Source of the DNA: Kingella potus
GTDB taxonomy: Bacteria > Pseudomonadota > Gammaproteobacteria > Burkholderiales > Neisseriaceae
DNA: 64,000 nt
Assembly: GCF_900451175.1 (NCBI RefSeq)
Contig: NZ_UGJJ01000003.1
Span: 124,001-188,000, forward strand
Direction of reading: 5' to 3'
Both the position numbers and the translations under genes were made by a program. Each line of letters begins with the position of its first letter. Within the stretch, counting starts at the first letter, position 1. This document shows, one piece after another, positions 58,996 to 64,000 of this stretch. The notes beneath the pieces were generated by a model that did not search any database, was not told the origin of the DNA, and saw only the letters and a list, made by a program, of their open reading frames with translations.

Positions 58996-59013
58996 TATCT
59001 ACTCACTCCATGC

Positions 59014-59358
59014 TTACCAAATGACTTTAAACGAATAAACCGCACACATTACCAGCCAGACAATAGTGGCGCAGTGCAGGGTCAGGCGCAGGCCGAAAGA
59101 CTTGACATAGTCCATCCACAGATCGCGGATACCTACCCACGCATGAAGTAGCAACGCAAACAGAGTGGTTTGAGTAAAGACTTTTACCCATGTTTTTCCG
59201 AAAAAAGCCTGCCATTGGGAATAATCCTCCGCTCCCGCCATACCGATCAGAAACAGGAGAAACACTACCGCATAAATAAGCATAATAACGGCGGTAATGC
59301 GCTGCGCCGCCCAATCACGCAGACCATAGTGCGCTCCCGTTAGTTTGCGGTCTACCAT
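59014..59358 (-). CDS. sdhD: succinate dehydrogenase membrane anchor SdhD
   Basis: 114 residues, three transmembrane helices. The conserved LRDWAAQRITAVIM start and heme-ligand region LFALLLHAWVGIRDLWMDYV (His and Asp) are seen. With SdhC it holds heme b and the quinone site. It overlaps sdhC by 7 bp. Confidence 0.93.
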   Translation of the reverse strand: MVDRKLTGAHYGLRDWAAQRITAVIMLIYAVVFLLFLIGMAGAEDYSQWQAFFGKTWVKVFTQTTLFALLLHAWVGIRDLWMDYVKSFGLRLTLHCATIVWLVMCAVYSFKVIW

Positions 59359-59735
59359 AATGCAACCCCCAAAACCAAAGTCATCGAAAGCGAAACAGCC
59401 AAAACCAGCTTGGCGGTTTTACGGCAGGTCTGCAACTCCAAACCTTTGTGCGCATCCAATAACAGAAAGCGGACACCCGCGCACAGATGGTGCAGGAATG
59501 CCCACAATACACCGATCAAAATCAGCTTGACCAAAGGATGGGAGGCTACTGCCTTATATGAAACAAAAGATTCTCCACTGCCGAGCGAGCCGTCAAGCAG
59601 CATCAGCAACACGGGAATCATCAGGAACATAATCACACCGCTGGCGCGATGCAGAATGGAGACTATACCCGGCACCGGCAGCACGCGAACCAATACGGGT
59701 ATCTCCAAGAATACAGGCCGTTTTTTCGTCTGCAT
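59352..59735 (-). CDS. sdhC: succinate dehydrogenase cytochrome b556 subunit SdhC
   Basis: 127 residues, three helices. IVSILHRASGVIMF holds the quinone-site Ser and Arg, and LWAFLHHLCAGVRFLLLD the heme His. The start has AGAGGAATC upstream. First gene of the sdh cluster. In meningococcus the Fur-controlled sRNA NrrF represses sdhCDAB by pairing near this start; no test of that pairing was possible here. Confidence 0.94.
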   Translation of the reverse strand: MQTKKRPVFLEIPVLVRVLPVPGIVSILHRASGVIMFLMIPVLLMLLDGSLGSGESFVSYKAVASHPLVKLILIGVLWAFLHHLCAGVRFLLLDAHKGLELQTCRKTAKLVLAVSLSMTLVLGVALW

Positions 59736-60208
59736 TACGATTCCTCTTTAAAATGATAATATTTTTCTCAAAAACAAAACCAAACAAATGCAGCCTGTCA
59801 GACTGCATTCGACTACTTCGCCAGTAATTTACCTTGTTTGTCCCGGCTTGGGTAGTCTTTTCACTATTTTTTTTAATCTGTTTTTACAAGGAAATTACAA
59901 ATAAAAACAATTATAAAATATAAATTTATAATTTTCTTTAAATTTCATAATGTTACATGAAACTACCTGTATTTTAACGAGCCAGTTATCCGTATGGCAA
60001 ATGATTTATCTTCCTATATTTTTTAATGGCTTAATGGCAGCCCGGCAGTTTATGCTCCGGTTTCTGTCGCAACGGAGATTTTTCAGACGGCCAAAATGCG
60101 GCGGATATTCCGGCACGGACAAACATGGCAGCTCAAATCTCTGCTGGGCAGAATAAAATCCCCGTGTTTGTATTACAATCCGCAGCTTCCATACCAAAGG
60201 ACATTCCG
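59736..60208. promoter_or_regulatory. sdhC upstream region with 23-bp palindrome and AT-rich promoter DNA
   Basis: 473 bp without a gene. A 23-bp near-perfect palindrome (59787-59809, arms AATGCAGCCTG and CAGACTGCATT, one mismatched pair) lies 52-74 bp before the sdhC ATG. Beyond it, 59850-59960 is strongly AT-rich and must hold the sdh promoter (TTGTAA- and TTGTTT-type -35 candidates on the minus strand). 60000-60208 precedes the divergent gene at 60209 and has one DUS near 60078. Confidence 0.6.
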
Positions 60209-60565
60209 ATGTATTTTGTAGACCGCACCGCCGTGGTGCTGAAACCGACACAAAAATTTCTCGACTGGCTCAAATCCACCGACGACAGCCTGCCCGAACT
60301 GACGCTGGCACAGATACGCAGCAACTGTTCGGTATTTCTCGTTCCAGAAGCCGATACTCCCGAAGCCGTGATCGGCTATTTCGGCGAACGCAGCCGACAG
60401 ATTTTCGAAGCCGAAATATCTTCATGGGAAGTGGAGCACAAAGACTGGCCGCAAGATATGGGCGTGCAGGCGTTTTGGGAGTTTTTCGAAGTCGAAATCC
60501 ATGATGCCGTATTCGATTTGGAACAGGCGGACATCAAAATCCGCTCCGTGTTAGACAACATATAA
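60209..60565 (+). CDS. conserved hypothetical protein, 118 residues
   Basis: ATG 60209 with AAAGGA 9 bp upstream. The sequence (MYFVDRTAVVLKPTQKFLDW ... VFLVPEADTPEAVIGYFGER ... FWEFFEVEIHDAVFDLE) looks like a soluble, acidic protein conserved in betaproteobacteria, but I know of no function. It is followed 4 bp later by the YgfX-like gene, so it is probably the first gene of a three-gene unit ending with mltB. Confidence 0.75.
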   Translation: MYFVDRTAVVLKPTQKFLDWLKSTDDSLPELTLAQIRSNCSVFLVPEADTPEAVIGYFGERSRQIFEAEISSWEVEHKDWPQDMGVQAFWEFFEVEIHDAVFDLEQADIKIRSVLDNI

Positions 60566-60569
60566 AACA

Positions 60570-61004
60570 ATGCAGCCCTTTTGTGTCCGCATCCGTCCGT
60601 CGCTCAGTCTGGCGGCATTGTCGCTGCTGCTCCACGCGGCGGCTTTTACCATTTGCGCCGTATGGTTTTACGGTGCGCAACGAGCTTTCGGCTTAGCTGC
60701 GCTGGCCTTGTCGCTGGCACACAGCCTGCGCGCGGTATCCGGCAGGCGCAATGCGGTGGAAGAAATCCACATCGGCACGAAAGGACATTCCTCGCTGAAA
60801 CTGAAAAACAATGCGGAACTTGTCCCCGCCCAACTGCTCGACGACAGCCTCGTCCATCCTTACGCCTGCTTTTTAAAATGGCGCATCGGCGAACGGACTT
60901 TCCGCCAATGTATCCCTGCCGATGCCGCAGATGCCGAATCCTACCGCCGCCTTACCGTTTGGGTGCGCTACGGCCAACCGAGAAAGGAAAAACAAACACA
61001 ATGA
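60570..61004 (+). CDS. YgfX-like membrane protein
   Basis: 144 residues. Two adjacent hydrophobic helices (SLAALSLLLHAAAFTICAVWF and AFGLAALALSLAHSLRAV) are followed by a short beta-rich cytosolic part with LVHPYACFLKWRIG and a final RRLTVWVRYGQ, the pattern of the YgfX (CptA) family. YgfX is usually encoded next to SdhE/YgfY; here sdhE is about 4 kb away on the other side of the sdh operon. The last 4 bp (ATGA) overlap the mltB start. Family assignment is moderate. Confidence 0.6.
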   Translation: MQPFCVRIRPSLSLAALSLLLHAAAFTICAVWFYGAQRAFGLAALALSLAHSLRAVSGRRNAVEEIHIGTKGHSSLKLKNNAELVPAQLLDDSLVHPYACFLKWRIGERTFRQCIPADAADAESYRRLTVWVRYGQPRKEKQTQ

Positions 61005-62077
61005 AAAACAAACTGACCCTATTGTCCGCCGCCTTGATACTGGCCGCCTGCTCAACCGAACAGCCGCCCGCACCGGCAGGCGAATCCGTCGCCCAAACTG
61101 TCGCCCCGCAGCCGAAAATGCCCGAATTCGACCCTTCCGCCGCTCCCGTATCGCAAGTGGGCTTCAACGGCAACGACAACGTGCGGCGGTTCGTCGAAAG
61201 CGAAGCACAAAACGGCCGTTACAGCCGCAACGAATTGCAGACGTTTTTCAACGGTGCGGTGTACAAAAGCAACATCATCAGCATCATGAACCGTCCCGGC
61301 ACTTCCCGCCCGTGGTATGAATTTCAAAAAAGCAATGCCGGCTCGGCCAAAATTTCAGACGGCCGCAACTTCTATATGCGCCACCGCCAGGTTCTTGAAC
61401 AAATCTCACGCGAGTACGGCGTACCGGCCGAAGTCATCGCCGCCGTTATCGGCATCGAAACCAACTACGGCCGCAACATGGGCAGCTTCCGCCTTGCCGA
61501 CTCGCTCTCCACCCTTGCCTTCGACTACCCGCGCCGCGCCGGCTTCTTCCAAAAAGAACTGCACGAAATGCTGCTGATGGCCAAAGAAGAAAACCAAGAT
61601 CCGTTTTGGTTTGCCGGCAGCTACGCCGGCGCAATGGGTCTGCCCCAATTCATGCCGTCCAGCTACCGCAAATGGGCGGTGGACTACGACCGCGACGGCC
61701 GCCGCGACATTTGGGGCAGCGTACCCGATGCGGCTGCCTCCGTTGCCAACTACTTAAAAGCGCACGGCTGGAAAACCGGCGGCAGAATGGTTGTCCCCGT
61801 CCTGCTCACGCCATCGCCACAGATACAGGCCGTTATCGACGAAAAAACCGAGTTGAAACACACCGTCGGCGAACTGAGGGCAATGGGCGTAGAAATTCAG
61901 ACACCCATAGCCGACCACGAACGTGCCATCCTCTACCGCCTCGAAGTCTCGCCCGGCCTTTACGAATACTACATCGGCCTCAACAACTTCTACGCCGTTT
62001 GGCAGTACAACCACAGCCGCATGTACGTTACCGCCGTGCGCGACATCGCCAACGGCATCGGCGCAGATAATCTGTAA
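61001..62077 (+). CDS. mltB: membrane-bound lytic murein transglycosylase B
   Basis: 358 residues. Lipoprotein signal MKNKLTLLSAALILAAC (lipobox LAAC). The catalytic domain has the conserved Glu in VIGIETNYGRNMG and GSYAGAMGLPQFMPSSYRKW, followed by YDRDGRRDIWGS (Ca-binding-like) and the C-terminal LEVSPGLYEYYIGLNNFYAVWQYN. It cleaves peptidoglycan to 1,6-anhydro-muropeptides from the outer membrane. Translationally coupled to the YgfX-like gene (ATGA), SD AGAAAGGAAAAAC. Confidence 0.94.
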   Translation: MKNKLTLLSAALILAACSTEQPPAPAGESVAQTVAPQPKMPEFDPSAAPVSQVGFNGNDNVRRFVESEAQNGRYSRNELQTFFNGAVYKSNIISIMNRPGTSRPWYEFQKSNAGSAKISDGRNFYMRHRQVLEQISREYGVPAEVIAAVIGIETNYGRNMGSFRLADSLSTLAFDYPRRAGFFQKELHEMLLMAKEENQDPFWFAGSYAGAMGLPQFMPSSYRKWAVDYDRDGRRDIWGSVPDAAASVANYLKAHGWKTGGRMVVPVLLTPSPQIQAVIDEKTELKHTVGELRAMGVEIQTPIADHERAILYRLEVSPGLYEYYIGLNNFYAVWQYNHSRMYVTAVRDIANGIGADNL

Positions 62078-62109
62078 ACCGCCCTCTGTCCTTTCTCCCA
62101 ATTGATAAA

Positions 62110-62141
62110 AGGCCGTCTGAAAAACATTTTTCAGACGGCCT
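62110..62141. terminator. DUS inverted pair, mltB terminator
   Basis: AGGCCGTCTGAA (62110-62121) and TTCAGACGGCCT (62130-62141) with an 8-nt loop, followed by TTTG. It also ends the convergent FrpC remnant. Confidence 0.75.
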
Positions 62142-62158
62142 TTGAGCTTTTCAACCCA

Positions 62159-62449
62159 TTAAAGCAGCGTTGCGGCCAGCAAAGGCGGTTGCGGTTGCCC
62201 TGAGACGGAAGCAGGGGACGATGCCGCACCCGACTGTACACCGAATACAGCCATCGACTGTACCAAGTTGTCCGCCATTTGGGTGTATTTGGCAAAATCC
62301 GTCGATTGGACGGTCTTGCCGGCAAATCGGAAGCGTTCAATACCGTTGCCGTTGAAGAAACCGTCTATCTGCACCGAATCCGCTTTGTTTTTAGTTTGCA
62401 GAACCAAACTTGATCCACTTTTGAAAAAGTCCGTATCGGCCAGTTTCAA
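62159..62449 (-). pseudogene. detached C-terminal end of an FrpA/FrpC-type RTX protein
   Basis: About 96 residues without an ATG start (the frame opens at a TTG after stop codons). KLADTDFFKSGSSLVLQTKN, SVQIDGFFNGNGIERFRFAG, DFAKYTQMADNLVQSMAVFG and the end PPLLAATLL follow the last about 100 residues of meningococcal FrpC (FxRSGSDLVL..., ISGFFYGE..., NLVQSMSVFG..., QQPLLV) as I recall it. That end carries the type I secretion signal. It is separated from the FrpC-like front part by 346 bp of AT-rich DNA. Confidence 0.75.
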
Positions 62450-62795
62450 ATAGACTCATCAGCAGGGTATCGGGGTCATTTTGTTGCCGTAGGGCATGAC
62501 TTATTCTTACTAAGGAAAAATTTACAATAAATTTTTTTTGATTGTCTGAGTTAAGGAAGTTACTACTATTTAATACAATAAAATAAAATTTCTATTTAAA
62601 ATTATTAAATTATACATTTATGTAAAATATCTAAAATTTAGAGATACCATAACACACATATATATTATATATATATCAACATACCTAATATAATTAACAT
62701 AATATTAATATCCTGTACTATTATTAGCTGTACAAATCCCTCTACTTATTTACCTCTAAAAATCTTTATTATTAAGCATAATTTAAGCTAAATAA
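62450..62795. other. AT-rich block between the two FrpC-like pieces
   Basis: 346 bp, of which about 62500-62795 is extremely AT-rich, with an (AT)n stretch near 62660-62675. No intact ORF. On the minus strand MLIILGMLIYI then stop could be debris of a small membrane protein. The composition is unlike any other part of the window. Confidence 0.7.
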
Positions 62796-63995
62796 TCAAT
62801 TTATTAAGCTGAAACGCTGGCTGTTTTGGCAGTATCCGGGATCGGTTTTCGCCCACTTCCGAATCAGGCCGTCCAGTTGTTTCATCTGCTCCTGTTTGGT
62901 TTGGGCGGCGGAATAGGCGGACAGCACTTTGCCCAAAGCTCCCGAAAGGGCGGCGGCCTCGCGCAGATCGCGCAGGCGGCCGATGCCGTGCAGATTGGCA
63001 GCCTGTGCCTGTTTGTCCGTCAGTTTTACAGGGTTGGCATAACGGCTGTATAAGGTATCGGCCTGCAACAGGATGTCGCCCATCTGTGCGGTTTTGCCGT
63101 CGGTTTTGGTATAGCTGCCGTTTTGGGCAAGTGTATTGCCGTTGCCGAGTACGGTACGGGTATTCTGGTAGGCCAGATTGAAGGATTTGATTTTGAGGGA
63201 GGCGGCTGTGAACAGTTCGCCGGATTGGCTGATGCCGTCCTGGTTGAGGTCGCGCCAAACGCGCAGTTGGGAGAAGATTTTGTCTTTTGCATCAATCACG
63301 CCGTCTTTGTTGCCGTCGTGCTGGGCGAGTGCGGCAAAGCCGTGTGCGGCTTTTTTGCCGCCGGAGAGGGCGGTGTTGTCGCCAAACAGTTCCGTGCCGT
63401 TATCGATACGGCCGTTGCCGTTTTTGTCCCAAACCAAAAAGCCGTCGTCGGATGCCAACCAGCCGCCTGCGGTGCGGATACCGTCGTTGTCGTGGTCGAA
63501 CAGGCTGCCTGCAAAACCGTTGGCGGCGACTGTTTCGATGCCGTCGCCGTCAAGATCGAGAACCAGAGGATCAACAATGTGGTATTTGTCGGTACGGAAA
63601 GGGAGTTTTACCCACGGTGCCCAGCATTGGTGGCCATCGTCGTACCAGCCTTGTTCTTTATTTTTCGGGAATAAACTCTCCCATTGTTCTTTTGCCCTAT
63701 TGAGCTGATCTTCAAGAAAATTTTGAAGGGTTTTTATTGACTCCTGTGCTTGATTAATAACTTCTTGAACAATTTTTTCGGTTTCTTCAATGCTGTCGGA
63801 AGTTTTCTCCACTGCTTTTTCATAAATACCAAAAACTTCATTTTTATATTTACTAAATGAAGAATTCATTTGTTGCTTCCAAATCTCAGATAAATCTCCC
63901 ACTTTGGGTAATAATTTCGCATTTTGAGGGTTAGAGCTTTGAAGAACCCAAGCATCATTCCCTGTCGAAGACATCATATATGCAGTTGAACTCAT
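62796..63995 (-). CDS. FrpC-like protein with self-processing module, lacking RTX repeats
   Basis: 399 residues (the start could lie beyond the right edge). Residues 1-140: AT-rich DNA encoding a helical, possibly coiled-coil region (KYKNEVFGIYEKAVEKTSDS and on). Residues 143-~320: the FrpC self-processing module, beginning at Asp142-Pro143 in HIVDPLVLDLDGDGIETVA, with Ca-binding DxDxDG loops (FDHDNDGIRT, DKNGNGRIDNG, DGNKDGVIDAKD, DLNQDGISQSGE). In FrpC, calcium triggers cleavage of this Asp-Pro bond and isopeptide linkage of the new Asp to a Lys. The frame stops at RFSLIN, where FrpC continues to its RTX repeats, so repeats and secretion signal are missing. Confidence 0.8.
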   Translation of the reverse strand: MSSTAYMMSSTGNDAWVLQSSNPQNAKLLPKVGDLSEIWKQQMNSSFSKYKNEVFGIYEKAVEKTSDSIEETEKIVQEVINQAQESIKTLQNFLEDQLNRAKEQWESLFPKNKEQGWYDDGHQCWAPWVKLPFRTDKYHIVDPLVLDLDGDGIETVAANGFAGSLFDHDNDGIRTAGGWLASDDGFLVWDKNGNGRIDNGTELFGDNTALSGGKKAAHGFAALAQHDGNKDGVIDAKDKIFSQLRVWRDLNQDGISQSGELFTAASLKIKSFNLAYQNTRTVLGNGNTLAQNGSYTKTDGKTAQMGDILLQADTLYSRYANPVKLTDKQAQAANLHGIGRLRDLREAAALSGALGKVLSAYSAAQTKQEQMKQLDGLIRKWAKTDPGYCQNSQRFSLIN

Positions 63996-64000
63996 TGCAG

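Noticed and set aside
62600..62710. Possible small membrane gene (MLIILGMLIYI) in the AT-rich block, minus strand
   Set aside because: It stops after about 11 codons and reads on only with further stops; AT-rich DNA gives hydrophobic peptides by chance.
1..64000. tRNA or rRNA genes
   Set aside because: I scanned the intergenic stretches by eye for cloverleaf and TTCRANYC-like motifs and saw none; a covariance-model search would be needed to exclude a tRNA fully.
1..64000. Correia (NEMIS) elements
   Set aside because: No copy of the TATAGTGGATTAAA-type terminal repeat was noticed; the TIR family here has different ends.

Overview
The window is about 60% GC by eye and carries dozens of copies of the 12-mer AGGCCGTCTGAA (AG dialect of the neisserial DNA uptake sequence, DUS), very often as inverted pairs that double as terminators. 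Together with a dRS3-type 20-mer (ATTCCC-N8-GGGAAT) and gene content and order (holB-pilZ-tatD, the sdh-gltA-suc-lpd cluster, type II-C cas genes), this points to a Neisseria chromosome of a GC-rich species such as the N. bacilliformis group; the species is inference.

Layout. 0-9 kb: a LysR regulator cut by the left edge, ridA, a CitE-like lyase, fpr, tig, clpP, a tandemly duplicated repeat block, accD, trpA and lldD. 9-15.4 kb: the complete iron-sulfur assembly operon iscR-iscS-iscU-iscA-hscB-hscA-fdx-iscX, headed by a clear IscR operator and interrupted on the opposite strand by a small arfA whose terminator lies inside its own reading frame. 15.4-24 kb: a spermidine-synthase-like gene, dinB, an HTH-LeuA fusion, a stand-alone RnfB-like ferredoxin, an SDR oxidoreductase and metG. 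24.1-30.4 kb: a type II-C CRISPR-Cas locus in the order tracrRNA (minus strand), cas9, cas1, cas2, array (20 identical repeats, 19 spacers), then IS debris. 30.8-43.9 kb: mnmA, a lipoprotein, a GATase, nrdR, aspartate aminotransferase, leuD, a small lipoprotein, a broken VOC gene, hisF, hisA and hisH, tatD-pilZ-holB, bfd, and fluC with a CbiM-like permease. 44-49 kb: a long FtsK with a repeat-rich linker and an uncharacterised protein. 49-59.7 kb: on the minus strand, reading from the right, sdhC-sdhD-sdhA-sdhB-sdhE-gltA-sucA-sucB-lpdA, a TCA-cycle cluster. 60-64 kb: an unknown gene, a YgfX-like gene, mltB, and a degraded FrpC-type locus split by an AT-rich block.

How genes work together. The isc genes build and insert Fe-S clusters under IscR feedback. 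The sdh/suc/lpd/gltA cluster makes the oxidative half of the TCA cycle, with SdhE flavinylating SdhA. leuA/leuD and hisF/A/H are parts of dispersed leucine and histidine pathways. The CRISPR locus should be functional: the anti-repeat of the tracrRNA pairs with the array repeat, and the active-site residues of Cas9, Cas1 and Cas2 are present. Its Cas9 is the most unusual item. It carries a roughly 40-residue insertion in the REC region and a divergent PAM-interacting domain, both in AT-rich patches, and the locus carries exact DUS dialects of other Neisseriaceae genera. Both suggest modular transfer of the system.
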